In this document: positions 11,600-23,773 of the stretch, in pieces | How the letters are laid out: the number at the start of each line of letters is the position of its first letter | Numbering within the stretch: the first letter of the stretch is position 1 | Assembly (NCBI RefSeq): GCF_033568475.1 | Contig: NC_133121.1 | Coordinates: forward strand, 129,054,375 to 129,118,374 | DNA length: 64,000 bases | Direction: 5' to 3' | Source of the DNA: Henckelia pumila | Taxonomy: Eukaryota > Streptophyta > Magnoliopsida > Lamiales > Gesneriaceae | Notes under the pieces: model-generated | What the model was told of the DNA's origin: nothing | The model's input: the letters and a program-made list of their open reading frames with translations, nothing else | Database searches by the model: none | Translations under genes and position numbers: made by a program

Positions 11600-12182
11600 T
11601 GTAGTGACCCGTATCCGTAATTAAAAATTAATGAGTAATTAATCAAGTAATCATGTTTGAATTAAGTAAAATGTGATTAAGAAAACTCCAAAAGGATTAA
11701 TGGACTCCAGAAATGGATCCATGACACTCGAAAATGGCTTGGAGGGTTCCAAGACTCGAGTGGGATCGGAACCATCGATCCAGGATCGGAGCCTCCGATC
11801 TTGGTGACATCGGAACCAAATCGGAACCACATCGAAAGCAGGGAGATCGGAATGTTCGATCAGCGATCGGAGCTTTTGATGGTTGTCGGTGACAGGTGTG
11901 TGGTTGCATGTGGACCGAATTGACACGTGGTGAACGGAGCATCCGATCGGGGAACGAAGCTTCCGATCTGTCGGAACGGAACGTTCGATCGAGGAACGGA
12001 GCTTCCGATCGACGTCTATAAATATATGGTCCGAGCTCCTCATTTCTTGCCAATTCCGAATTCCTCTCCTTCGCCCTAGTAGCTCTATTTTGGGATTTGG
12101 GTACTCTTATTTTAGAGTTGGAGTAGGAAATATACTTTAGTATAGTCAAACAGTGTCTGACATAGTAGCGGGGCAGTGCTCG
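11600..12182 (+). repeat. 3' LTR of the LARD-like element, first part
   Basis: This copy of 6261-6843 includes the palindrome array and TATA box. It stops at the target duplication GCTCG (12178-12182) where the chromovirus inserted. Confidence 0.9.
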
Positions 12183-14205
12183 TGTGAGACCTCGGTTCTA
12201 AACATCTAATTAAGGAGTAAACAATAATTAAGCATCCAAGATCTAAGAACTAAAAGCAAAGCAAGGAAATTTTTTTTTTTTTAAGGAGGGCCGAGCTCGG
12301 GCGGCCAAAAACCGCCGCTCGAGCGCGCCCTGGACAGAGGCGCTACTGGTCTCGGGGTGGGGTGCGCTCGGGTTGCTAAAAATTGCAGCTCGGGCGCCCC
12401 CTACAGCAGAAACAGAATAGCATAAAACATGCTTGCAACTCCATCTAAAACTATTCCAATGCAATCCAAATCAACACATACATTATAAATGCAGTTCCTC
12501 CGATTAATACATGAAGTTCTAGAGTTTAACAACTACTCCAAAATAGAACATGCCACGATAACAACACGGCAAAGCTTGCATTTCAATACAACATAATAAC
12601 GAAGTTCGATATCTAAACATGTTCTAACAACACTAGGTAGACATGCTGACACGACTTCTAAACCGAGTCTCACTGCTACAACTTTCTCTTGGAGCTAACC
12701 ATGCCTCTTCTGACTTGATCCTGCCCCACATGTTGCCAAGTACACATACAAAACAAAGAAACAGCCGGATAACCGGTGAGAACGACATTCCCAGTAAAAG
12801 CAACATAACAATTTATACAACAATCAACATGCTTTCAATACAACAATTAAATTAATAACAACGTAATGAATGCATGTCTTTTAAACCGGGATATCAATCT
12901 GATAAACGAGGGATTGCTGCTGTGCTTTTGGGATCCCGAGGATAAGATCACGTAACAACTCACCGACCCTCCCAATCGAGGTGGTGTCACGTATCCCACT
13001 CCTCTAGACTTTGAGCAACCATAATGAGTATGCTAGCACTAGGCGAAATACTACAACCTAGGCCACTCAATCATAGTTCCCAAACGTCTAAACAAAAAGG
13101 GCGGTTCTGCCCGCTGAAAACAAGATTGACTCAAGATGAATGCATAACATAAATATAACACATAAGTCATTTAACAAAAGCCAATACAATCAAACAAGAC
13201 ACAAGTTCCTCATGCTAGAACAAGTGTAAATGCAAGTATGTGATTTCAAAGGGAAAACTCGAGAACCACAGTCCCGAGTATGCTATCCCGCTACGATGAC
13301 TGCTTTTACCTTTCAATGCAGTAGCTTCCAACTCTGGATACGCTACAAAAAAGACTGTATCAACAACTATACAATCTAACAACAACAAGGCAACGGTTCA
13401 AGGAAATGTTCTATACCGTTCTTTGTTCAAATCTCGGAAACGATCAAACAGCTGCTAACTCTGGGCTTGATATCTCCAAACGGATCTGTACGGAGACAAA
13501 TGAATGATCAATAATCCAAGATCAACTTATAAGCCAAGTTCCAACAACTCAAAAACGGTTCAAAATCCCCAAAACTTAAACCGACGGCATAACGACTATA
13601 AACTGAACAAACCGGCAACGCAGACAGCAGTTCAATACCGATATCAACTCAACTCAATGCTAATACAACAACAACAAGACAAACCCAACAAATCTCAAAA
13701 CTCACATTTTCGAAAATAGCTTCCAAAAATCATAACAATTCCGAACGTCGCTCTATTTCAAAACCGACAGATAATTAACGATCAGAACTCTGTCAAGAAC
13801 AACATACTCGAATCTAGAACGATTCTAACAACATACTCGAATCTAAAACTAGAATGTATTGGATCAAAGAAGAACTTACGATATAATAGAGCTCTCACTG
13901 CAGTGATCGATAATCTGCCTTCAGAAATAATTTCCAACGGACGGATCGAGCCTGGGATGAAATCACAAAGCTCAAAAGCTCAAAAGTGGCATCTACAATG
14001 GAGGAGGCGTGCTTGAGGAAGGAGAAGAAAGCTTCTCCAATCAAATCCAAGTGTAGATAATATATAAAAATCAATATTTGCGTTTTAGTCCCTAAAATTT
14101 CCAAAATTTGCAAATAAGACCCTGATCAAAATCAAACCGGCTCGAGAACTCTGAAACTCTGATTAACTCAAATAAACTCATTTAAGATAAAAACAGGGCG
14201 TTACA
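12183..14205 (-). repeat. 3' LTR of the chromovirus
   Basis: About 2.02 kb. On the minus strand it runs from TGTAACGCCC at 14205 to GTCTCACA at 12183. It contains a GC-rich double hairpin at 12285-12400 near its end. Confidence 0.92.
12285..12400. repeat. GC-rich hairpin pair in the chromovirus LTR
   Basis: Two inverted-repeat units built on GCTCGGGCG / CGCTCGAGC, each with an A-rich loop (CCAAAAA, TAAAAATT), stand in AT-rich sequence. The other LTR has the same at 19268-19385, and a Tat-type LTR has a comparable pair at 24720-24830. Confidence 0.7.
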
Positions 14206-14250
14206 ATTCTTCCTACTAAGAAGAGATTTCGTCCTCGAAATCAACGAGAA
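14206..14250 (-). other. Polypurine tract and 3' leader of the chromovirus
   Basis: On the minus strand the segment GATTTCGAGGACGAAATCTC is followed by purine-rich AGTAGGAAGAA directly before the LTR start at 14205. This is the usual arrangement in Tekay/Del elements and would prime plus-strand DNA. Confidence 0.8.
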
Positions 14251-14302
14251 CCACAACTCATAAGATAGAATAAAGAACTAAAGACAGTAAGAAGAACTCA
14301 CG

Positions 14303-15478
14303 TCATCCGAATAGCTCTGGAAAACGCTGTCTCATGTCAGACTCTGTCTCCCAAGTCGCTTCCTCGACTTCGTGATGGCTCCACTGCACTTTCACTAACG
14401 GGATCGACTTGGTTCTGAGTTGCCTTTCTTTCCGATCAAGGATCTGAATCGGTCGTTCAAAGTAGATCAGGGTCTCGTCTAACTCGGCTTCGTCAGGCTG
14501 AAGGATATGAAAAGGATATGGATGATACTTTCGCAGCATAGAGACGTGAAAAACGTCGTGAATACCAGATAAAGACGGAGGAAGTGCAAGTCTGTAGGCA
14601 AGATCGCCTATCTTCTCAAGAATCTTGTATGGCCCGATGAATCTCGGAGATAACTTCCCTCTCTTACCGAATCTGACAGTGCCTCTGAAAGGAGAAATCT
14701 TAAGAAAAACACGGTCTCCCTGCTCAAAACTCAGAGGTCGACGTCTGACATTTGCATACTTCGCCTGTCTATCTTGTGCTGACTTCATTCTGGTCTGAAT
14801 GATCTTAACCTGCTCTGCCATATCTCTAAGCATATCCGGTCCCAAATCTGGTGACTCGGACAAATTATCCCAAAACAACGGAGATTGGCATTTCTTACCA
14901 TACAATGCCTCAAAAGGCGCCATACCGATACTCGCTTGGAAGCTGTTGTTGTAAGAAAACTCGACAAGAGGCAAAGAATCCTGCCAACTAGTGCCAAAAT
15001 CTAGCACTACCGCTCGCAGCATATCCTCTAACGTTTGGATAGTCCGCTCTGACTGTCCATCGGTCTGAGGATGATAAGCTGTACTCAGATGCAATCGAGT
15101 ACCAAGTGCCCCTTGAAGACTGTGCCAAAAGAGAGAAGTGAATCTAGGGTCTCTGTCTAAAACGATCGACTTCGGCACCCCATGCAGTCTCACAATATTG
15201 CTAACATACAACTCAGTCATCTAATCATGACGATACGTCATCCTGTACGGAATAAAACACGTAGACTTCGTCAATCGGTCGATCACTACCCAAATGGCAT
15301 CGCATCCTCGAGCGGATCGTGGTAGCTTCGTGACGAAATCCATAGAAATGTGATCCCATTTTCATTCAGGAACAGATAGACTGTGCAATAGACCACCTGG
15401 TCGCTTTCGCTCTGCTTTTACTTGCTGACAGTTCAAACACCGAGATACAAACCTCGCAACATCGCCCTTCATTCTCTT
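14303..15478 (-). pseudogene. Chromovirus integrase and C-terminal chromodomain
   Basis: Minus-strand frame continuous with the upstream domains. It contains the second half of the HHCC zinc site (CLNCQQVK) and the catalytic core: D in [10 protein letters not shown] in VLDRDPRF, E in [13 protein letters not shown]-terminal part follows ([18 protein letters not shown]), ending in a chromodomain-like segment ([14 protein letters not shown]) and the natural stop at 14303-14305. Stops at 15362-15364 (TGA) and 15221-15223 (TAG) interrupt it. The chromodomain normally steers insertion toward marked heterochromatin. Downstream is the polypurine tract. Confidence 0.92.
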
Positions 15479-16393
15479 TCACCAGAAATGACTCTTCAGA
15501 TCGTTGTACATCTTACGTCCTCCAGGATGAACACTGAACTGACTGCAATGAGCCTCTCGGAGAATACGCTGTCTCAAATCCAAAATATCAGGCACAACAA
15601 TACGGTTATTCACAAACAAGACATCATCTCTAACCTGGAATTTTGACTGATGCCCAGATATGACTTTCTCTACTGAAACCTGAATGCTCGGCTCAGACTT
15701 CTGTGCTTCTCTGATTGCAATAAACAACTCCGGTTCGGCTTGAATAGCAAACACTCTGATAGTCTCCCTATCTGTTTCAAACTCTAAACCAGAAGTGCAA
15801 CAATCATCGATCAACTGAGAAACACCAATAGTAGAAAGAGATAAAGAACAAAGTTTTCGGCTCAACGCATCTGCAACTGCATTCGACTTCCCCGGATAAT
15901 ACTTGATCTCACAGTCGAAATCTTTCAACAGATCTAACCACCTTCTCTGTATCATATTCTGCTCTGCCTGAGAAAACAAGTACTTAAGACTCTTGTGATC
16001 AGAAAAGATCTCGAAGGACTCACCATAAAGATAGTGACGCCAGATCTTCAAAGCAAAGACGATCGCAGCTAGTTCAAGATCATGGACCGGATAACGAGTC
16101 TCGTGCGGTTTCAGCTGCCTCGATGCATACGCTATCACATGCTTATGCTGCATAAGAACACAACCCAAGCCTCGGTTAGAAGCATCACAATAGACTGTGA
16201 AACCTCTAGTACCCTTCGGAATAGAAAGAATCGGAGCACTGGTCAGTCTCCTCTTCAGATCAACAAAGCTAGCCTCGCAATCTGTAGTCCAGACAAAAGG
16301 CGCATTCTTCTGAGTCAGCTGGGTAATTGGTTTGGCAATAGACGAGAAACCCTCGATGAAACGACGGTAATAACCAGCTAAACCCATGAAGCT
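15479..16393 (-). pseudogene. Chromovirus RNase H and integrase zinc-finger start
   Basis: Follows the stop codon at 16394-16396 in the same frame. It opens with [14 protein letters not shown], then the RNase H block ([57 protein letters not shown]) with its acidic residues present. Then comes the HxxxH part of the integrase zinc site ([11 protein letters not shown]). It ends in TGA at 15479-15481 at a place where the family has Trp. Confidence 0.92.
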
Positions 16394-17128
16394 TCAGATC
16401 TCCGGCACTGAAGTAGGTCTAGGCCAATTCATAACCGCTTCAATCTTGCTGGGATCGACAGAAATCCCATCTTCAGAAATAATATGACCGAGAAAGACAA
16501 CTCGATCTAACCAGAATTCACACTTAGACAGCTTGGCAAACAACTGCTCAACTCGCAAAATCTGCTGTACGGTCCTCAAGTGCTCTGCATGGTCAGTACG
16601 GTTCTTCGAGTAGATAAGAATATCATCGATAAAGATAATGACGAACTCATCTAAATAACGCAGAAAGATACGGTTCATCAAACCCATAAAAACCGCTGGG
16701 GCATTAGTCAAACCGAACGACATGACTATAAACTCAAAGTGACCATACCTCGTCCTGAATGCTGTCTTAGGAACATCTTCCTCTCGCACTCTCAGCTGAT
16801 GATAGCCTGAACTCAGATCAATCTTAGAATAGACAGAAGAACCCTGCAGTTGATCAAACAAGTCATCTATTCGGGGTAAAGGATACCTGTTCTTAACTGT
16901 ATCCTGATTCAATTGACGGTAGTCAATACAGAGCCGCATAGAACCATCCTTCTTCCGAACAAAAAGCACCGGAGCACCCCAAGGCGATACACTAGGTCTG
17001 ATGTATCCCTTGGCAATCAAATCCTCAAGCTGCTCCTTCAACTCTCTCAATTCAACAAGTGCCATACGATAAGGAGCTTTCGAAATAGGTTGAGTACCTG
17101 ACACTAAGTCAATGCTGAATTCGATTTC
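16394..17128 (-). pseudogene. Chromovirus reverse transcriptase
   Basis: Minus-strand frame between two TGA codons (17129-17131 and 16394-16396). The conserved blocks appear in order: [72 protein letters not shown], the catalytic FIDDILIYS, and FLGHIIS. The catalytic aspartates are intact. It would copy the RNA genome into cDNA within the particle. Both flanking stops are at codons where an Arg CGA is expected. Confidence 0.95.
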
Positions 17129-18097
17129 TCAAATAGGCGGCAATCCAGGAACATCTTCCGGAAACACATCCGCAAATTCTCTAACCACTGGTATATCGAC
17201 CAAAGCTGGGCTAGATTTCAGTACATCAACTGCATACACCAAAAATCCTTCTGCACCTCTCTGTAGCAAACGAGTCATAGATAACACTGAAATCAAAGGA
17301 ATTCTAGATCGAGAACCCTTACAAAAGAATTTCCACTCGTCGGCCATTTCAGGTCTGAACCGGACAACCTTCAGAAAACAATCGACTGTTGCCCTGTACT
17401 TGGTCAAAGCATCTATACCGACAATACAATCAAAATCTGACAACCCAAGCACAATACAGTCAAATTCTAACAAATTCCCCTCAAAACAAAGTTCACAGTT
17501 CCTGACTAGTCTGACAGAAACAATTCCTTCACCCAAAGGTGAATTAACAGCTACTACTGTAGGCAACAATTCAGTTGGCAAAACATGCAATAACACAAAT
17601 TTCTCAGAGATAAAGGAATGGGAAGCACCCATATCTATCAAGACATGAGCAGAATAACTGAAAATTGAACAGTTACCTGCTATGACATCGTCAGGTGCTG
17701 CCTGAGCCTGATCCTCTGTCAATGCAAAGACTCGTGCTTGCTGTCTCGGAGGCTGATTTGCACTAGAGTTACCTCCCTGTTGGTTCTGCTGCTGAGGCTG
17801 GAAAGAGTGCACTGCAGAAGACTGCCTCTCAGGCTGAGCTACAGGTCTAGACGAACTCCCACTCTGAGCTCTATCTCTGTTACGTTGTGGGCACACTTTA
17901 GAGAAGTGTCCCGGTTGCTGACAGGTGTTACAATTGCCGAAGACTCCCACACACTGATCCGGTGAGTGTCTTCCTCCACACTTGCTGCAGTACAAGGATG
18001 ATGACCCAGAACTCGGTCCTGAACCGAATTGCTTTGAACCACAGGAACTGGACAAACTGTTTCCTTGCCTCTTGAACTGTTTACCTCTAGCTTTGTA
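17129..18097 (-). pseudogene. Chromovirus zinc knuckles and aspartic protease
   Basis: In frame with gag after a TAG at 18098-18100. Two Cys-rich knuckles are seen (CSKCGGRHSPDQC and CNTCQQPGHFSKVC), then a Gln/Ser-rich linker. The protease has LIDMGASHSFIS where the usual triad is DTG or DSG, so the middle residue is Met, probably a Thr to Met change. The domain continues through DCIVGIDALTKY to the protease/RT linker (FADVFPEDVPGLPP) and stops in TGA at 17129-17131. Confidence 0.9.
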
Positions 18098-18868
18098 CTA
18101 ATCTTTTCTGTTTCCCCCACTGCTACCACCTTCATACCTCTGCTGCTTGTTCTGATATTGAGGTGGCTGATTCTGGTACTGAGATGGTTGGTTCTGATAC
18201 TGCCTCTGCTGCTGAGGTGCCCCCTGATTACCTCTTTGCCTCCACAAGCCTGCTTCTGCTCCCTTTGCGTAATTCATGGCATCCGCAAAGTTGCTAGGCC
18301 TGTTGGTGTTAACCAATGTGAAGACATCGGGGTTCAACCCGTTGATGAATTGATCCGCCTTAGCTTCTTCATCTCCGGCAATTAGCGGTGCAAAACGCAA
18401 CAGACTATCGAACTTAGCCACGTACTCTTCAATGTTCAAATTCCCTTGCCTCGGATTGGCAAACTCTGTTCCCTTATCCTTGCAATACGAGATAGGGAAA
18501 AACCGCTTATAAAACTCAGATTTAAAAAAAGTCCAAGTTACCTCTGTACCTCTACTCTCAAATGCTTTCTTTGTCATGATCCACCAAATCTTAGCACCAC
18601 CACGCAGCTGATGAATTACTAACCTGATTCGGCGGTCATCTGTGTAGTCAATGGAATCAAACAACTGATCCATATCATTCAACCAACTCTCACAGTCAAC
18701 TGGATTTTCTGAACCCATCAACAACGGCGGATTGAACGACTGAAACCTCTTCAGCAAGGTTTCCATAAGAGTCGCTGAAGCATCCAACTGATCGACTTCA
18801 GTGCTAGCTTGCTCAGTCGCAGGGATAACTGGCGGTGTGTTTCTGTTTATCACTCGACGAGGACCCAT
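18098..18868 (-). pseudogene. Chromovirus gag
   Basis: Minus strand, ATG at 18868-18866 (MGPRRVINRN), 256 codons to a TAG at 18098-18100. The capsid-type domain contains WLNDMDQLFDSIDYTDDRRI, AKIWWIMTKKAFE, YKRFFPISYCKDKGTEF and FINGLNPDVFTLV. The tail is Gln/Tyr-rich. I chose this ATG rather than one further upstream because it aligns with the MAPQRSL start of the related gag at 743. It makes the particle shell. The gag-pol frame continues without a frameshift to 14303. Confidence 0.92.
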
Positions 18869-19149
18869 CTGATAATCAAAGGTTAGGACACGGGATATCT
18901 CAATCGCTACAATCAGTGCCCTTACAACCGCTTGGAATACCGGATACCAGTCGATACAGAAACAGTTATATTTCAAGTAGATCATGCTTTATAAATTAAA
19001 TCACAAACCATGTATTTCAATAACTCTCAATAATAAAGCATGCTCGCATGGAATTAAGTACACAGTTAAAATAATTCAAACACATGCGAGGAGCCAATAC
19101 ACGCAGACTCGATCTACCCGCTCACTCTAGTTCAACCAAGAATCTTAAC

Positions 19150-19161
19150 GCTCTGATACCA
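19150..19161 (-). other. Primer-binding site of the chromovirus
   Basis: Minus-strand TGGTATCAGAGC, 5 bases from the LTR end at 19167; initiator-Met tRNA type. Confidence 0.9.
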
Positions 19162-19166
19162 CTTAA

Positions 19167-21180
19167 TGTGAGACCTCGGTTCTAAACATCTAATTAAGGA
19201 GTAAATAATAATTAAGAATCCAAGATCTAAGAACTAAAAGCAAAGCAAGGAAAAAAAAAATTTTAAAGAGGGACGCGCTCGGGCGGCCAAAAATCGTCGC
19301 TCGAGCACGCCCTGGACAGAGGCGCTACTGGTCTCGGGGTGGGGTGCGCTCGGGCTGCTAAAAATTGCAGCTCGGGCGCCCCCTACAGCAAAAACAGAAT
19401 AGCAGAAAACATGCTTGCAACTCCATCTAAAACTATTCCAATGCAATCCAAATCAACACATACATTATAAATGCAGTTCCTCCGATTAATACATGAAGTT
19501 CTAGAGTTTAACAACTACTCCAAAATAGAACATGCCACTATAACAACACGGCAAAGCTTGCATGTCAATACAACATAATAACGAAGTTCGATATCTAAAC
19601 ATGTTCTAACAACACTAGGTAGACATGCTGACACGACTTCTAAACCGAGTCTCACTGATACAACTTTCTCTTGGAGCTAACCATGCCTCTTCTGACTTGA
19701 TCCTGCCCCACCTGTTGCCAAGTACACATACAAAACAAAGCAACAGCCGGATAATCGGTGAGAACGACATTCCCAGTAAAAGCAACATAACAATTTATAC
19801 AACAATCAACATGCTTTCAATACAACAATTAAATTAATAACAACGTAATGAATGCATGTCTTTTAAACCGGGATATCAATCTGATAAACGAGGGATTGCT
19901 GCTGTGCTTTTGGGATCCCGAGGATAAGATCACGTAACAACTCACTGACCCTCCCAATCGAAGTGGTGCCACGTATCCCACTCCTCTAGACATTGAGCAA
20001 CCATAATGAGTATGCTAGCACTAGGCGAAATACTACAACCTAGGCCACTCAATCATAGTTCCCAAACGTCTAAACAAAAAGGGCGGTTCTGCCCGCTGAA
20101 AACAAGATTGGCTCAAGATGAATGCATAACATAAATATAACACATAAGTCATTTAACAAAAACCAATACAATCAAACAAGACACAAGTTCCTCATGCTAG
20201 AACAAGTGTAAATGCAAGTATGTGATTTCAAAGGGAAAACTCGAGAACCACAGTCCCGAGTATGCTATCCCGCTACGATGACTGTTTTTACCTTTCAATG
20301 CAGTAGCTTCTAACTCTGGATATGCTACAAAAGAGACTGTATCAACAACTATACAATCTAACAACAACAAGGCAACGGTTCAAGGAAATGCTCTATACCG
20401 TTCTTTGTTCAAATCTCAGAAACGATCAAACAGCTGCTAACTCTGGGCTTGATACATCCAAACGGATCTGTACGGAGACAAATGAATAATCAATAATCCA
20501 AGATCAACTTATAAGCCAAGTTCCAACAACTCAAAACAGTTCAAAATCCCCAAAACTCAAACCGACGGCATAACGGCTATAAACTGAACAAACCGGCAAC
20601 GCAGACAGCAGTTCAATACCGATATCAACTCAACTCAATGCTAATACAACAACAACAAGACAAACCCAACCAATCTCAAAACTCACATTTTCGAAAATAG
20701 CTTCCAAAAATCATAACAATTCCGAACGTCGCTCTATTTCAAAACCGACAGATAATTAACGATCAGAACTCTGTCAAGAACAACATACTCGAATCTAGAA
20801 CGATTCTAACAACATCCAAAAACTAGAATGTATCGGATCGAAGAAGAACTTACGATATAACAGAGCTCTCACTGCAGTGATTGATAATCTGCCTTCAGAA
20901 ATAATTTTCAACGGACGGGTCGAGCCCGGGATGAAATCACAAAGCTCAAAAGCTCAAAAGTGGCGTCTACAATGGAGGAGGCGTGCTTGAGGAAGGAGAA
21001 TAAAGCTTATCCAATCAAATCCAAGTGTAGATAATATATAAAAATCAATATTTGCATTTTAGTCCCTGAAATTTCCAAAATTTGCAAAAAGGACCCTGAT
21101 CAAAATCAAACCGGCTCGAGAGCTCTGAAATCTCTGATTAACTCAAATAAACTCATTTAAGATAAAAACAGGGCGTTACA
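19167..21180 (-). repeat. 5' LTR of the chromovirus
   Basis: 2,014 bases, nearly identical to 12183-14205, with the same ends and the same GC-rich hairpin pair (19268-19385). The adjacent GCTCG at 21181-21185 is the second copy of the target duplication. Confidence 0.92.
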
Positions 21181-21185
21181 GCTCG

Positions 21186-22062
21186 TGTAGCGGAGCAGTG
21201 CTCGGAAGCTATGGAGCTGCAGCAGGGGTGTGCCCTAGTTGCGGGATAGTCGCCATCAGTGGGCTGACGACGGACACAGGTATAGCTATGGTCTTCTTAA
21301 ATTATTTAGGAGTATTCAATAGCTTAGTTAAGACTTTTAGAGCTTATTGAATGATGAATGAATATTTGCATTGTAGAGTTGATGATAGGCTTGGAACCTA
21401 GAGTGGGACTGCTAGGATTTTCCTGTAGTGAGGTACGTAAGTACTGACTGAGATGGCCAGTATGATATATATTATATGTGTTGCATGAGTATGTGCTATG
21501 TGTTTACCATGTTTTACGGCTTTAGCACATGCATATGTTTTTACGGACACTACATCGAGTACGATGTGAGTATGACAGTTTCCATCAGTCGAGGCGATTC
21601 TTCCTGAGGATTCGTGTCTTGGGAATATACGAGTACTACGCGGAGTGGCTCTCTAGCCCGATACTGTGTATTCCAGGCGCCCAGAGAAAGTGATTTAACC
21701 CTGATTTTAAAGTCATTTATGTGTTGCATATATTATATATATCATTGCTTTCGTATTAAGCTTAGAGCTCACGTCCAGTGTTTCTGTATGTCTGGACACC
21801 CCATTCGACGGGGCAGTTGTAGGTGCATGGTTGGGCACCAGGAGCTTGGAGTAGCTAGTGACCAGTGAAGACATCAGGATTTAGCTGTAGGTTTTGCCTT
21901 TAGGGTTATTCATTTCGATTGAGTTGTATAATCGAATTTATTTATCCGGTTGTATTCTGCCGGTCTATTTTAATTTAAGTCTTCCGCAGCGATTTATTTA
22001 ATGCATGTTTAATTATGCTCCTAAACTCTGATTAGGTAGTGGATCCGGTTTGGGTCGCTACA
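21186..22062 (+). repeat. 3' LTR of the LARD-like element, second part
   Basis: Matches 6844-7719 and ends GGTCGCTACA. It joins 12182 once the chromovirus and one GCTCG are removed. Confidence 0.9.
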
Positions 22063-22172
22063 ATTTTGTGTCATTTTATGTCTAATTTGCATTCATTCAT
22101 ATTATTTAATTTGTGTTTTCATGAGTTTTACTTATGATTATTGCATGTGTGTGTATTTCACTTTCCGGGTTA

Positions 22173-22680
22173 ATTTTGCATGAGTTTTACTTATCTAAGA
22201 AGAATCTCAAAATATCAGTTCTCCATGAACACCAGGAACATGAAGTGAAAAAAGATACTCAAACAGTGATCCCAAAAATTGGTTCGATGATGATGACTCA
22301 AAGAACCATGATTTGGAATGTAAATCAATTCATGTTGAAGATCTTGAGATGTTTGAGTCTTCTATTCCCATTGAACCTCAACCGAAAGGAGTTATGAAGG
22401 AGAAAATATATGCAGATATACCTCCAACACCAATTTTACAAGAATTTTTTCTCCGAGAACCTACAGAGATGTTCTCCTCCCATGTTTATTAGCTGCTACC
22501 TAGTGTTTTTGAGGTGACGAGCTTAAACTGCATATATTTGGCCAAGCTTGAGGGCACGTGGAAAGAAGAACCATTTGTGGTGTCATATGACACTTACTTT
22601 GGGCGTCAACCACTCTTTGATGAGTTCTTCTGAAGGTCGAGCCGAAGACTGAAAATCAGGCGCTACTTGGGAGGCAACCC
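22173..22680 (+). pseudogene. 3' end of a Tat/Athila-type polyprotein region, decayed
   Basis: No long frame survives. The stretch ending in GGCGCTACTTGGGAGGCAACCCAAG (22661-22685, given in full only by position) resembles the segment that closes the coding region of Tat/Athila elements just before their long 3' untranslated region. The preceding bases (GCTTGAGGGCACGTGG) look like a degenerate pol end. Inferred from these words and from the polypurine tract downstream. Confidence 0.5.
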
Positions 22681-23760
22681 AAGATTTTTACTTCATTTTA
22701 TTTTTTTATTTAGTTTTAGTTTTTAACTAGTTGTTGCTTTATTCTGAGTTGATCATATTTAATCCCTCAAAAATTTTGATTTGAAAGGTGAATACATGAT
22801 ACTATTGATGGCCTAAGAAAGGTGGTGCAGCGGTTGAAGATGGATGAAGATGGATGAGGACGACAATGACCAGTAACCAGGGGAGTGCTGTTTTTGTTTT
22901 CATTGTGTTTATGTTTGTTTTGCATTATGTTCATTGTTCTGAAAAATTGAGGGCAATGCTTTGGATAAGTATGGGAGGTAGTCTAGCGTTTATATTTTAT
23001 TTGTGTTATGTTTGTCTTGAATCTGTCATGTTTTAGTTTGTTTTCATTTTGTTTGTCTTCGTAAATTTTTTGCATGTGTGTTAAGTAGGATAATTGGGAG
23101 CCAATGATGATATGAAGTTATGATTTTGTGAAAAAAAAAAATATTTTTGCTCTTGACTGGACATGAAAAACCATAGGTTGAACCGTGAATGTTTTCAAGC
23201 ACTCATGTTAGACCAGTGAATTGTAGCGAAAGATTTGATAAAGTTTATGTCTGCTTGATCATTGCACGGCAATAGGTGTTTTGTGGATCTTAACCGTGTT
23301 TTATGAATTTTGATGAGTCTCTAACATTGCACTTATGATCTTGGACGCACAAAAGAAAAAAAATTAGTTTTGAAAAACTCAACTCCATCCGGGTCATGGA
23401 CGAGGAATTGAAATCCTAATTACCACGTCCGAGGTTAAGTATGCGGATTCAATGGGGTTGATGCTCCATCCGGGCTATAGACAAGGGGATTGAAATTCTA
23501 ATCCTATCACTGTTATAGCTAAGTTTGAAACTGATTCTGTCTAAGTTGCATGTAACTGGAATGACATCGCACACACTCATGTTCATGCTAAACCGAAGGT
23601 GTATTATGAACGGTTAAGAGAATTTGGATTTTTAAGTTGACATATAACTTCTCTGAGGCGAATTTCCTTGCATTTTTCCTACTTAAGTGTTTGTGCATTG
23701 TGTGTGTTTATTTGTCATATGGCTTGCTCGAGGGCGAGCAAGATTTAAGTATGGAGGTGT
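22681..23760 (+). other. 3' untranslated region and polypurine tract of the Tat-type element
   Basis: AT-rich, no long frame. It contains two near copies of CTCCATCCGGG(T/C)(C/T)AT(A/G)GACAAGG-like text (23388-23410 and 23470-23492). It ends in GGGCGAGCAAGATTTAAGTATGGAGGTGT (23733-23760), the usual polypurine-tract text of these elements. A plus-oriented LTR start should follow; instead GGCGCCA and an inverted LTR follow. Confidence 0.65.
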
Positions 23761-23773
23761 GGCGCCAAAAACT

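Larger units (their letters stand above)
12183..21180 (-). mobile_element. Tekay-type Ty3 chromovirus, complete structure
   Basis: 8,998 bases with direct LTRs (12183-14205 and 19167-21180), initiator-Met primer-binding site, polypurine tract, and a perfect 5-bp target duplication GCTCG (12178-12182 and 21181-21185). It reads on the minus strand: gag, zinc knuckles, protease, reverse transcriptase, RNase H, integrase, chromodomain. The two LTRs are close to identical by eye (a few percent differences), so the insertion is recent, yet the coding frame carries six stop codons. Confidence 0.95.
6261..22062 (+). mobile_element. Ty3-type LTR retrotransposon without recognisable coding (LARD-like)
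   Basis: Two direct LTRs begin TGTAGTGACCCG and end GGTCGCTACA: 6261-7719, and 11600-12182 continued at 21186-22062. A primer-binding site, a polypurine tract and a short target duplication (ATTT at 6257-6260 and 22063-22066) complete it. The 3.9-kb interior (7720-11599) holds no reverse transcriptase, integrase, protease or gag that I can recognise on either strand. It would need proteins from a partner element. The second LTR is split by the chromovirus at 12183-21180. Confidence 0.85.
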
